Positions 1-8,574 are shown, counted from the first letter of the stretch. The stretch: 11,181 nucleotides of DNA from Candidatus Woesearchaeota archaeon (GCA_016203375.1 JACQMX010000077.1:1-11181), one strand, 5' to 3'. Program-made: numbers and translations. Notes: a model not told the origin generated them from the sequence alone.

Positions 1-767
1 CTTTTTATTTTTTTATCATCGTCTTTGCCACACTTGCTGGAAAATTTGGTAAAGTTTGGTCCGAGGCGATGGTTCTTGGCATAGGGGGACTGGATTACAC
101 CAATCCAGCAAAACAAGCTGCTATGAAATGGCTTGCTGTTAAACTTCTTCTATTTGTTCTCTTATTCTTCCTTGCTCTTCTTATTGTCTGGCTTGTATCC
201 CGTGGCTTGATTTGGGCGTTACTATCTGGAAAAAAATACACTTGGAATTTTGCATGGCGATTTAGCGTTGCAAATGCTATCTGGCTTTTGATTCTTGCCG
301 TGCCAGTTATTTATCTCTTTATTGGTCTTTACCAATCCGTCAAATTAGGCCCAACACCGGCAACACAAGTTTACTATTGGTATCACGTCCTGTTTTTCCT
401 TGTCGTCTTGTACACCAGCTATCTTCTCAATCATCTCTTCACTCGCTATGAGCGCGTCTTTGTCACGCTGAAAGAGACAACAAAACAAGTAGTGCTAGGG
501 TTTCCGAAAATCATCATCCCATTCCTTTTCATGACGGCAACGTTGGTTCTTCTCGGTTGGGCTTCGAAGCTGCTTAATTATACCCCAAAACTTTTCAGCA
601 ACATTGTTGGTGGCGTGCTTTTCTTCGCATCATTCACGTGGGCAAAGATGTATTACCACGCTGCGCTATCCGCAAAATTGGGGGCAAAGGAGAAAGCAAA
701 GGCAGCGCTAGTGAAGGGTGTGCATAAAGTTCGTATACCTGCGAAAAAGAAGGCAAAAGCGAAGTAA
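1..767 (+). CDS. Polytopic membrane protein, 5' end outside window
   Basis: The frame is open from the left edge (first full codon at 3), so the gene begins outside the window. The ATG at 69 is an internal Met: the codons before it encode a hydrophobic stretch (FYFFIIVFATLAG) that looks like the end of a membrane helix. Counting from that Met, further membrane helices fall at about 20-50, 64-88, 103-123, 146-167 and 175-196. The protein ends in a very basic Lys/Ala tail (about 202-232), presumably cytoplasmic. It is a diverged paralogue of the 6-TM protein at 7717-8574: both share a KK...RF..(A/I)NA(I/L)W block, a following hydrophobic helix, a loop with Leu-Lys-Lys/Glu, and a terminal helix ending in an aromatic/Met-rich MYYHAA or MFFMAA motif. 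No enzyme motif is visible. It probably belongs with the downstream surface-protein genes. Certain as a gene and as a membrane protein; function unknown. Confidence 0.85.
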   Translation, partial: FYFFIIVFATLAGKFGKVWSEAMVLGIGGLDYTNPAKQAAMKWLAVKLLLFVLLFFLALLIVWLVSRGLIWALLSGKKYTWNFAWRFSVANAIWLLILAVPVIYLFIGLYQSVKLGPTPATQVYYWYHVLFFLVVLYTSYLLNHLFTRYERVFVTLKETTKQVVLGFPKIIIPFLFMTATLVLLGWASKLLNYTPKLFSNIVGGVLFFASFTWAKMYYHAALSAKLGAKEKAKAALVKGVHKVRIPAKKKAKAK

Positions 768-789
768 TTATTTCTATATGATTTGGACT

Positions 790-808
790 CTATAAAATGC
801 CTTTATAG
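790..808. repeat. 7-bp inverted repeat in the intergenic promoter region
   Basis: The arms ctataaa (790-796) and tttatag (802-808) are perfect complements around a 5-nt spacer. The dyad lies between the membrane-protein gene and the pilin-signal gene, about 30 bp upstream of the best TATA box. Each arm contains a TATA-like sequence, so it may be an extra promoter element, an operator or simply AT-rich chance structure. Confidence 0.4.
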
Positions 809-838
809 CGCCTATTATTGCTTCTTCTTATAAAAACA

Positions 839-846
839 TTTATAAA
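839..846 (+). promoter_or_regulatory. TATA box for the pilin-signal protein gene
   Basis: TTTATAAA is a near-consensus archaeal TATA box. Its centre lies about 29 bp before the ATG at 872, which puts the expected transcript start at or just before the start codon and suggests a leaderless mRNA. A second AT-rich candidate (ttataaaaa, around 828-836) lies just upstream and would give a leader of about 15 nt. No Shine-Dalgarno sequence precedes 872, consistent with leaderless initiation. Confidence 0.6.
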
Positions 847-871
847 CCTGCTTGCTTTGAAAAATGGCATA

Positions 872-2770
872 ATGTATGGAAAAAGAGGACAAGTAACTAT
901 CTTCATTATAGTGGGGATTATCCTGATGTTTTCCGTAGCACTTTTTCTCTATTTTCGCAACATTTCTATTCCATTAGCGGAGCTGGAAGCGGTACCCACA
1001 GAATACACCCCAGTGCAGAATTATGTGCAAGCGTGCGTGGATATTCTTGCAAGACGCGGCATTGTCTTGCTTGGTTTGCAAGGTGGTTATCTTGATTTGC
1101 CAAGGAAGGTCGCCACAAACCCGGACAGTTATCTTTCCATTGTTCCAAACGGGGAAATCAAATTGCCATACTGGTACTACAATGGCGAGGCGCGCGTTCC
1201 AAGCCAGAAAAATATGGAAACGGATATTGGCAATTATGTGAGCTTGAATATGCTCAATTGCCTGCAGAATTTTACGTCGCTTTCGCGGCAGTTCTCTATA
1301 ACACCATTAGGTGACATCACTTCTCTTGCCATCGTAGGAGAAGATGATGTCACGGTACAAACAATGTATCCCTTATCCGTCAGCCTTCACGGAAGAGATG
1401 AAACGGTTATGCTCACTAAATTCGCGACTCATGTTCCAGTACGTCTCCGGCGCATGCACCAACTTGCTATGGACATCTTGCGCGCGGAAAATCAAGGCCT
1501 GTTCCTTGAAAATATTACTATCGACCTAATGGCGCTTGGCTCTGGCGATCCTCCTGATGGTATCCCATTCTCCGACATGGTTTTTGCCTGCGGCAAGCTG
1601 AAGTGGCACAAACCGCGCGTGCAAGAGAGCATCAAGAACAGGCTCTTCTACAATCTTCCACGAATAACATTCGCCAACACGCTTTTCGATTCGCCGCCAG
1701 ACCTGTACTCCGCTAATAACCTCCACATTAAAGCAACAGAAGAGGAATACGATGACTTGCGTGCTGGTGTGTATTACTCCAAAGACTGGAATTTTCTCAT
1801 GAACGTGCGCCCGAGCAGGGATAGCGTCATGAGCTCTGATTTCGGCAAGGGCAACGAAAAATATCTTTCATACATCTGTGTCAATATCTACCATTTCACC
1901 TACGATATTGAGTATCCCGTGCGGATCACGATACGCGATGAAGCTGCTTTTGATGGTAATGGCTATGATTTCAGCTTTGCGACGCCAGTGATGATTAATC
2001 ATAATGAGGGCAATCGCGCGAATCCAGGATTCAGCGTCTTTGAAACTCCAGAGGGGAATGATCAAGGCTACTGCGAACAAGTTGAAGACAAGGAGACGGT
2101 CATCTACACAAAAGACGCTGTTACCTTTGAAGATTTGCGCGATATCAATGTAACCTTCAATTGCGTTGACACGTTTAGATGTCCGCTTGGACAAACAAAA
2201 CCAGATGGCCAAGTGTATCGATTGCGCGCAAGATTGCCAACGTTCTGCACGCCTGGCGCGCTTGAGGCAGAAGGTACTGGCTACATCAAGAACGTGCAGG
2301 ATGTCACGAACATGCTCGCTACAACTATTTTCCTTACACCCAAAGGAACATTTAATCTTGAAGTCATGAAACGGCCTCTTGTCAATGACGCTCTCGTAGC
2401 GCCAAGACCACTTGAGGAAGGAGAGACGGCCTTCGTTTACGTGACAACAGATGCCTTCACTGACTTTACCCAATACAAGAAGCTTCCTCTTGACGCGGAG
2501 AGCTTGCCCGAAGACAGCATGCTTGATCTCGCGGTAGGAGATGTAACTTATCATCTCGATCTGCTTATAGTGGATAAAGAAAACAATCTTATCGGCGGCT
2601 ATCGTGGCAACTGGACGCCAGACAAGTATGCCTTTGAAGGGAGTAATACAGTGACCTTGTACGCGCTTGAAAAGATGCCGCATCCTATCGGCTCTGAAGC
2701 GCAAGCCATCCTTTTCATGCAGCTTGAAAATGCTACCTGGCAAGAGCGGCTGAGACCGTTATTTCGTTAA
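872..2770 (+). CDS. Surface protein with class III (type IV pilin-like) signal
   Basis: This encodes a 632-residue protein if started at the ATG at 872. A TTG at 818 would add 18 residues but would bury the signal and run through the promoter. The N-terminus MYGKRG followed by QVTIFIIVGI and a hydrophobic helix to about residue 28 matches archaeal class III signal peptides, which a PibD/FlaK-type prepilin peptidase cuts after Gly. The rest is soluble and looks beta-rich. It has a conserved-looking VQNYVQAC...LLGLQGGY block (48-73), a CVNIYHFTYDIEYPV block (336-350), and a C-terminal region (about 515-600) with alternating strands like an Ig-type sandwich. Eight cysteines (55, 130, 240, 336, 401, 431, 437, 459) and several N-x-S/T sites fit an exported protein. 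It is far longer than a normal pilin (100-250 residues), so it is more likely a pilin-anchored surface protein or minor/tip subunit. The next gene begins 9 bp after its stop. Export is well supported; its role is unknown. Confidence 0.85.
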   Translation: MYGKRGQVTIFIIVGIILMFSVALFLYFRNISIPLAELEAVPTEYTPVQNYVQACVDILARRGIVLLGLQGGYLDLPRKVATNPDSYLSIVPNGEIKLPYWYYNGEARVPSQKNMETDIGNYVSLNMLNCLQNFTSLSRQFSITPLGDITSLAIVGEDDVTVQTMYPLSVSLHGRDETVMLTKFATHVPVRLRRMHQLAMDILRAENQGLFLENITIDLMALGSGDPPDGIPFSDMVFACGKLKWHKPRVQESIKNRLFYNLPRITFANTLFDSPPDLYSANNLHIKATEEEYDDLRAGVYYSKDWNFLMNVRPSRDSVMSSDFGKGNEKYLSYICVNIYHFTYDIEYPVRITIRDEAAFDGNGYDFSFATPVMINHNEGNRANPGFSVFETPEGNDQGYCEQVEDKETVIYTKDAVTFEDLRDINVTFNCVDTFRCPLGQTKPDGQVYRLRARLPTFCTPGALEAEGTGYIKNVQDVTNMLATTIFLTPKGTFNLEVMKRPLVNDALVAPRPLEEGETAFVYVTTDAFTDFTQYKKLPLDAESLPEDSMLDLAVGDVTYHLDLLIVDKENNLIGGYRGNWTPDKYAFEGSNTVTLYALEKMPHPIGSEAQAILFMQLENATWQERLRPLFR

Positions 2771-2779
2771 GGCAATACA

Positions 2780-5700
2780 ATGAAGCAAAAACACAAAGCT
2801 TGGATTTGGACAGCGATTTTCTGCATTTACCTTATTAGTACGCTCTCAATTGTTCATGCACTTACTATCACGCATAACCCGACGACGGATGTTTCTACGA
2901 CAGATACTGCCTCCACAATCAATTGGACAACCGATGAGCCAGCAACAAGCCATGTGACCTTTGGCCGATCACTTTTAGCGCTTAATGAAACAAAAAGTGA
3001 TCTGACGCCTGTTGCGCAACATTCGGTTACGCTTCCTGATTTGCAATCCAATACATCCTATTACTACTTTTTAACATCAATGAACACGTCTGGATTTAGC
3101 GTGGTAGACGATAATGCTGGTAATAAATATCTCTTTAGGACTACGTCAGCTTTTGGCGCTGGAGATGCTAACGCGACGCCAGAAATACCCGCGGAATTAT
3201 TCCTTGACGTTGACGTGCCAGAGCATTTCAACAGCCGCTCTATGAACCTTATTGGTAAGACGCTACCAGGCGCGACGGTGCGTCTCTATGTGAATAAGCC
3301 AGCGCAAGCTGTTGGTGGCATCAATTATGACGCTTCGACAATAACTACAGCAAGCGGTGAATTTGCTTTTGCGCGCATCAATCTTCCCTTGTCGCAGAAT
3401 ACCATTGATGTCGTGGCGAAACTTGGCACAAAAAATGCCACGAAGCACTTTACTACAACCATAGATACCGAAACGCCGATAGTTAACGTGTCAATGCCAA
3501 GCGTATCAAACACGACAAGCATTAAAATTATGGGAAAGACAAACGAGCAAGTAACCGTCAATATTCATGTTGATAGCGAAACAAGCTCGCTCACGCTCCC
3601 GTCTGGATTCTTTGAAATACCTCTTACATTGCGCGATGAAACATCCAATCATGTTTTCCTCGAGTTTGTCGATGCTGCCGGTAACAGCATTTCTTTTGAG
3701 CAGGACATCATCGCTAGCTCACGGCCGCCGCAGATTTATTACACAAACTTGCAATTCCTTAACCCAAGCTATGCGCAGGACGTTGTTATCAAAGGCAATG
3801 TTACTCCTGGGTCCACCGTTGTCATATTTGTGAATGATGAAACAACACCAAATGAGGCTTGGAGTACGAGTATCGTGGAACTCGTCAAGCACTTTGGACA
3901 GATTGTTGATAGAGAATTCTTGGGCTTTTTTAGCGAAGAAACCTATTCTACGACTGCAGGATCTGATGGCTCGTTTGAAGTAGAGGTTATGCTGAGTCAA
4001 AAGTTTGAGCTTGGCGGTTTAGAAGCTTATCCACCAGTAACGCCACCGCCACCGCAGGTCGGTCCAACGCCAGCAGGCTTGCCACCAAGTACACAAGCAG
4101 CGGCTGTACTTTCCAAAGATCAATTTAAAAATGATATCGTTATCCTGGTTATTAGTCCTTCTGGGCAAACGGCAACACAGCGCGGGCAGATTGTTTATAG
4201 TAAATGCGGCACCGGTGGGGATTGGAATATTGCGATTGGCGACATTACTCCTGGTGTTGTTATTCCAGAACACTTGCGCCGCGGCATCTCGCAGTTTGGC
4301 TTCAACATGGAGCTTAAATGGCAAGGTCCTGGCGACCAGGGCATCCTCCATGGTTTGCCCTATTTTGCAATGGTGCCCATGAGTCCTGAAGAGCGTGCGA
4401 AACTCGCGTTTGACCCATCGCTGCTCATTAATCCGAATAACATTGTGCCTGTCTGCAGCGCTGACCAGAAGAAATGCCACGTGGTCATGAAGCTGAACCG
4501 GATAAATTATACACAACCGCAGCTCGAAAACATTACATACAAGAAGCTCGGTATGAAGATCCCCCTTCTTGTGGAAGTTCGCTATGGCACAGACTATGGC
4601 GGTGTGCGTGAAGAACGAACACAGCGTCAATGCGTTGAGTTCAATACTGTTCTTGATGTCGAGGTTCCACCAAGCGTGATTCCGGATACGCTGCTGAAAG
4701 GCTCGATAAGCGCTATCGACTTTGTGGTGGACGTTATCAACAAGATACTGCGACCATTGATCATTGTCACCAAGATTACTTTCTTCGTCTGCCTGTTCTC
4801 GTGGGTGGTGTGGTTTGTGTATCTTGTGTACAAGAACTACACCTGCATCGCTGGCTCGACTGATGAGTGTCTTGAAGCATCAACAAAAGCCAACCAGATA
4901 GATTATTACATGCGCTGGGTTTGTGATAGGGTCTTCTGCCCGGCCGCGCCAACCTACGCGATATTCAAAAACAGCCCGCAACGAGAAAAAATTGTTCTCG
5001 AAAACGGAAAACTGGGTGAGATTGATGCCTGTAAAGAAGTGCGCGAAGACCAAAGCAAATTCTATGATCAAGAGCCTAGTGAGTTGTTCATGCCGACCAG
5101 AAGTTGCGCTACCCTTTATACGTTCAAATGGGATACTGCTTGTGTTGGCATGAACGAGCTGCAACGATCACGATGTTATGAAGCCCAAACGAATCGCGAT
5201 GAAGCAAATATCCTTCGATTCTGCGGTGGCCCCTTATCACAAGCGTTCTATGCCGCATCGGGAATGTGCGAAGGGCAGCAGGAGATCGAGAACTATCGGA
5301 TAACTCGTGGCAATAAGGCATACCAATATGTAAAATCCACAAATCAATGGTGTGAGCTTGGTGCACCACAGACAACAATACGTGAGGAAACAGGCGAACA
5401 GGCCACTACCCGCGAATGTATGCATTGGCTCACGGATGAAGAAGTTGCCAGACTCGGCCTCGGTCCCAGCACCCGTCGCGAGAACGTCGTTAATCCAACT
5501 GAGGGCTTCCTCACAGCAATGCAGTGCGCATGCTTGCCTGCAGTAAACGGCTATCTCCAGCTGTGGCGCAACATCCTTGTCCAGATCAAGCAATGCTTCC
5601 AGACAATTTTAGTAACAGGACAAGGAAGCTCCGGATTATGTAGAGCTGTACTTACTCAATACTTATGCGACATTATATTTGATGCTATCTCCTGCTTCTC

Positions 5701-7720
5701 GCAGCTATTTGGGGCTGGAGAAGGCGCTCGAACAGAGGCAAGAGGAATTCCCGCGTTTTTGAAAGCCATGAGCCAGTCTGGCGATGAGATCCAGACAAGC
5801 ATTACAGAGCGTTATGGCAGAACCGCATTGTACAACACCTTGTTCAATGAGCGCAAGCTTATGCATGCTATCTGCTTATTCGCCTTCACTGGAGACTGGG
5901 ATCTTGATCTTGATCAAGCGTTAGGCGGACTTGGCGTTGTGCCTATGAAATCAGAAGGCTTCATCTATCCGGCGACACGACGCTACATGACATCTAATCC
6001 ACTGCAATATGGAAGAACAACCTACATCTATCACATTGGTGCAGGTTTAGTTGCGGGTGATGATGTTAACTATCGCTTGCAGCTGGTATGCTCGAATGAC
6101 AACAGCTGTGATCCTGATGAATTCCGCGCTGGCGGCGAGTGTGATTGCTATGGCAAGCCAGCGCCACAATATTATGATATCACGCGAGAAATGGGTTCTG
6201 GCAGATTGAGCGCTGGCAACATAGCGCAAGGTGATGTTTATGCCAACGTGCCTGACTCGCCTATACGATATGATAAAGTGAGGCTTGTCTGGAACAGCGT
6301 GCGTAATGTTACCGGAAGAGGCGCACCGTCTGGAGAAAAAGTTGTTGACATCCGACGGGAAGGTGGAAAGCCGCCAGCGGATTGTACTTTTGATGTTGGC
6401 AGCCTAGAATTTAGGTGTGGCTTTGACATTGGTGATCGTGGCTATGCCATCTTCGCGCAAGAGCCGGTTTCCATGAAAGCGCCTGTCTCCCCTACTACTG
6501 GCCTCGTTGCCGCTGGCGCTGTACCATTCGGCCTGAATGAGCCATTGCGCTTGCGCATAGTTGTGGACAAGCGCAGCCCGAATTTTGATCCGCAATCGCA
6601 GGATCAGAATAAGCGAAATCCGGATAATGAATGGCCGTTCTACTTGCGTTATACAGTAAGAACGCCTCGTGGCTTTATCGCGACAGGCATGCGCGACATT
6701 CCAACATCAGGACTCTTCTATGTGCCTATTGTAAGCGATGGCACGCTTGAGTTAACGGATCGGCCTAGTTTGGTTATCAAGAGAGAACATTTCCTCGCTG
6801 GAGGCACGCTGCCAAGAGAAATAACCACGCGCACGATGCCGAACACGGTAGAGCTTATCCTCTCTGACGCATCTCCTATAAGCCCTCCGACAGGAACGAC
6901 AACAACGCGCTTTGCTATCAAGTTTGCGGATACGGTTACTGGTAGCAGTATCGCTTATGAAGTATTTGATGTTGATGCGAATAATAATCTTCAAGGCACG
7001 CCCATAATGACGGGAAGTTATACAACTATCGGCGATCCGATCGTCATTCCACAAAAGAACTTCCGCATTACGCCAAGCGCAGCGTCGGTTGATGATCTCA
7101 AGAAACGAGCGATTATCGTACTATACGCGCCAACTGCCCCAGGTGTAGGCACGGTGGCGGATAACTGTGTTGCGCACGCGTCATCGCCAGAGCAATGGTA
7201 TGTGCATCTTGATCTTGTCTATCCACAACAAATTGGAGATACACCATTAACGAGACGCTCAGCGCAGCCAAGTACGGAGGTTGTCGTTTTCAATGGTGAA
7301 AAGCAAGAAAAAGAAATTCAGGTGAACGTTGTTTGTTCAGAAACGCCAGGGAGCCAAGCAGGCAATCAATGTGCGGTGGACAAGAAACTAAACGCTATAT
7401 GCCAGTGTGGCGTAGACATGAGCAATCTTGCCAATCCACTTCCTTTATTCTGCGGCGGCATAGGACAAGGGGATTATTGCAAGCTCACCATCTATGGTGG
7501 TCAATGTTTGCAATACAAAATATGTGGCGTCAAGAATACCTTTGGCACATCTCCTGCTAGCAGACAGCCAGTGACAGAATTGTGCGATTGCGATGGCGAT
7601 CAGGCCATGGAATGCCCAGAAGACGCCTTCTGTGAGCAACAAACAAGCGCGGCGAGCACAGTATTCAAATGTGATAGTGCCATTACGGTAGCTGGTACAA
7701 CCGCAACAAAGGGACCATGA
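2780..7720 (+). CDS. Giant FN3/Ig-like surface protein with mid-protein TM and Cys-rich C-terminus
   Basis: A 1646-residue protein. Residues 1-27 are a basic-start signal peptide (hydrophobic WIWTAIFCIYLIS). Residues 29-122 form a fibronectin type III domain (INWTTDEPATSHVTFG, then LPDLQSNTSYYYFL and YLFRTT). About 138-405 are three Ig-like sandwich domains with repeated GKT.PGATV or KGNVTPGSTV strands. Residues 418-437 are a Pro-rich linker. About 450-640 is an unrecognised domain (SKCGTGGDWNIAIGD). Residues 643-657 form an amphipathic helix leading to one strong membrane helix (about 660-684). The C-terminal 960 residues are unrecognised and hold about 39 cysteines, with CxC motifs at 1121-1123, 1541-1543 and 1602-1604; 913-978 is moderately hydrophobic. 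FN3 and Ig domains usually mediate adhesion or act as spacers on cell surfaces. The start follows the previous gene by 9 bp with only a weak AAGG-like site. The stop overlaps the next start (ATGA). An adhesin or the scaffold of a surface complex is the most likely role; no catalytic motif was recognised. Confidence 0.88.
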   Translation: MKQKHKAWIWTAIFCIYLISTLSIVHALTITHNPTTDVSTTDTASTINWTTDEPATSHVTFGRSLLALNETKSDLTPVAQHSVTLPDLQSNTSYYYFLTSMNTSGFSVVDDNAGNKYLFRTTSAFGAGDANATPEIPAELFLDVDVPEHFNSRSMNLIGKTLPGATVRLYVNKPAQAVGGINYDASTITTASGEFAFARINLPLSQNTIDVVAKLGTKNATKHFTTTIDTETPIVNVSMPSVSNTTSIKIMGKTNEQVTVNIHVDSETSSLTLPSGFFEIPLTLRDETSNHVFLEFVDAAGNSISFEQDIIASSRPPQIYYTNLQFLNPSYAQDVVIKGNVTPGSTVVIFVNDETTPNEAWSTSIVELVKHFGQIVDREFLGFFSEETYSTTAGSDGSFEVEVMLSQKFELGGLEAYPPVTPPPPQVGPTPAGLPPSTQAAAVLSKDQFKNDIVILVISPSGQTATQRGQIVYSKCGTGGDWNIAIGDITPGVVIPEHLRRGISQFGFNMELKWQGPGDQGILHGLPYFAMVPMSPEERAKLAFDPSLLINPNNIVPVCSADQKKCHVVMKLNRINYTQPQLENITYKKLGMKIPLLVEVRYGTDYGGVREERTQRQCVEFNTVLDVEVPPSVIPDTLLKGSISAIDFVVDVINKILRPLIIVTKITFFVCLFSWVVWFVYLVYKNYTCIAGSTDECLEASTKANQIDYYMRWVCDRVFCPAAPTYAIFKNSPQREKIVLENGKLGEIDACKEVREDQSKFYDQEPSELFMPTRSCATLYTFKWDTACVGMNELQRSRCYEAQTNRDEANILRFCGGPLSQAFYAASGMCEGQQEIENYRITRGNKAYQYVKSTNQWCELGAPQTTIREETGEQATTRECMHWLTDEEVARLGLGPSTRRENVVNPTEGFLTAMQCACLPAVNGYLQLWRNILVQIKQCFQTILVTGQGSSGLCRAVLTQYLCDIIFDAISCFSQLFGAGEGARTEARGIPAFLKAMSQSGDEIQTSITERYGRTALYNTLFNERKLMHAICLFAFTGDWDLDLDQALGGLGVVPMKSEGFIYPATRRYMTSNPLQYGRTTYIYHIGAGLVAGDDVNYRLQLVCSNDNSCDPDEFRAGGECDCYGKPAPQYYDITREMGSGRLSAGNIAQGDVYANVPDSPIRYDKVRLVWNSVRNVTGRGAPSGEKVVDIRREGGKPPADCTFDVGSLEFRCGFDIGDRGYAIFAQEPVSMKAPVSPTTGLVAAGAVPFGLNEPLRLRIVVDKRSPNFDPQSQDQNKRNPDNEWPFYLRYTVRTPRGFIATGMRDIPTSGLFYVPIVSDGTLELTDRPSLVIKREHFLAGGTLPREITTRTMPNTVELILSDASPISPPTGTTTTRFAIKFADTVTGSSIAYEVFDVDANNNLQGTPIMTGSYTTIGDPIVIPQKNFRITPSAASVDDLKKRAIIVLYAPTAPGVGTVADNCVAHASSPEQWYVHLDLVYPQQIGDTPLTRRSAQPSTEVVVFNGEKQEKEIQVNVVCSETPGSQAGNQCAVDKKLNAICQCGVDMSNLANPLPLFCGGIGQGDYCKLTIYGGQCLQYKICGVKNTFGTSPASRQPVTELCDCDGDQAMECPEDAFCEQQTSAASTVFKCDSAITVAGTTATKGP

Positions 7721-8574
7721 GCTTCTTTTTATCACTACAGGCAACAAGAAAACTTCTTTGGAGAGAAAAAAAACATCTCTTACCTCTGACATTGCTTGAT
7801 CTCACCTTCTTTGTCCTTTTCGCTTTGCTGCATACCTTTATCGTGTTGCAAGCCTTGCCTGATCTCTCTGCCATGAATCAGCTTATTGCGAAAGAATCGC
7901 TCAATGTGCCGCAAGTGCCGCTTGACGCGGAGAATGTTGATCCTTCACAGTTGCAGTTCAGCTTTCCTATCGAGGAATTCCAGACGCGCTTTGCAGTTGT
8001 CATTAAATTTGCTGCCCTCTACCTTTTAGTCATGTTCATTCTCTATAATCTATTTTTTGCTTATACATGGCTGAAGACTTCTATCCTGCTCAAGAAAAAA
8101 CAAATGCCTTATCTACAATATCTGAAACGTTTTGCCGGCATCAACGCATTATGGATACTTTTGTTTATTGTCGGCTCTTATCTTCTTGTCATTGCCGCTA
8201 CTGCGACCATGTTTGGACAGATTGCTATAATCAGCTCTGGCGTCGTGGATGCTGTTGGTATTGCGCTTGGCGTGCTCCTGCTGTATTTTGCCATGATCTC
8301 TCACGCCTTGCTGATTGATTATCCCACTCTTTCGCTTTTGAAGAAGACATTTGCGCTTGGCATACAAAGGATAGCCACACTTGGGCCCGCCTTCTTGCTT
8401 ATCGGCGCGCTTTATTATCTTGTTGTCGAACTGCTCTCTCGATTGAGCGCTATTTCTGTCGTATTATCATTTGTCCTCTTCATCCTGCTCTTCGTGCCAT
8501 TGGTAACGGGGAGCAGGATGTTTTTTATGGCTGCAGCGGAAGAAGCTTCACGGCGTATGAAGAAAGAGACATAA
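7717..8574 (+). CDS. 6-TM membrane protein, paralogue of the first gene
   Basis: A 285-residue integral membrane protein. Its ATG overlaps the stop of the giant surface protein (ATGA), so the two are probably translationally coupled and made together. Hydrophobic helices lie at about 22-46, 92-118, 138-166, 174-200, 216-240 and 245-268. A polar loop of about 45 residues (47-91) between helices 1 and 2 is rich in Pro, Asp and Gln. Basic clusters (RKLLWREKKH at 11-20, LKKK at 125-128, SRRMKKET at the end) suggest that both termini face the cytoplasm. The same helix pattern and the RFAGINALW block align with RFSVANAIW in the partial gene at the left edge, so the cluster carries two copies of this family around the surface proteins. 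No transporter, protease or sortase motif is visible. A membrane anchor, assembly or export partner for the surface proteins is an inference from position. Confidence 0.85.
   Translation: MSFFLSLQATRKLLWREKKHLLPLTLLDLTFFVLFALLHTFIVLQALPDLSAMNQLIAKESLNVPQVPLDAENVDPSQLQFSFPIEEFQTRFAVVIKFAALYLLVMFILYNLFFAYTWLKTSILLKKKQMPYLQYLKRFAGINALWILLFIVGSYLLVIAATATMFGQIAIISSGVVDAVGIALGVLLLYFAMISHALLIDYPTLSLLKKTFALGIQRIATLGPAFLLIGALYYLVVELLSRLSAISVVLSFVLFILLFVPLVTGSRMFFMAAAEEASRRMKKET

Noticed and set aside
818..871. TTG start adding 18 residues to the pilin-signal protein
   Set aside because: These codons contain the TATA boxes, and a longer N-terminus would move the KRG|Q signal away from the start.
133..1646. 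Purple acid phosphatase or other enzyme suggested by the FN3-type start of the giant protein
   Set aside because: The FN3 domain is followed by Ig-like domains and Cys-rich regions; no metallophosphatase metal-binding motifs were seen. (Positions here are residues in the protein encoded at 2780-7720.)
1868..2743. Long open frame on the - strand (291 codons) inside the pilin-signal gene
   Set aside because: It is antisense to a gene with a clear signal, promoter and conserved-looking blocks. Its translation has no signal, motif or normal domain pattern and no ribosome site was seen.
4019..4630. Open frame on the - strand (203 codons) inside the giant surface gene
   Set aside because: It lies antisense to the Pro-rich linker and following domain, which explains its Trp/Arg-rich repeated translation. 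No promoter or motif supports it.
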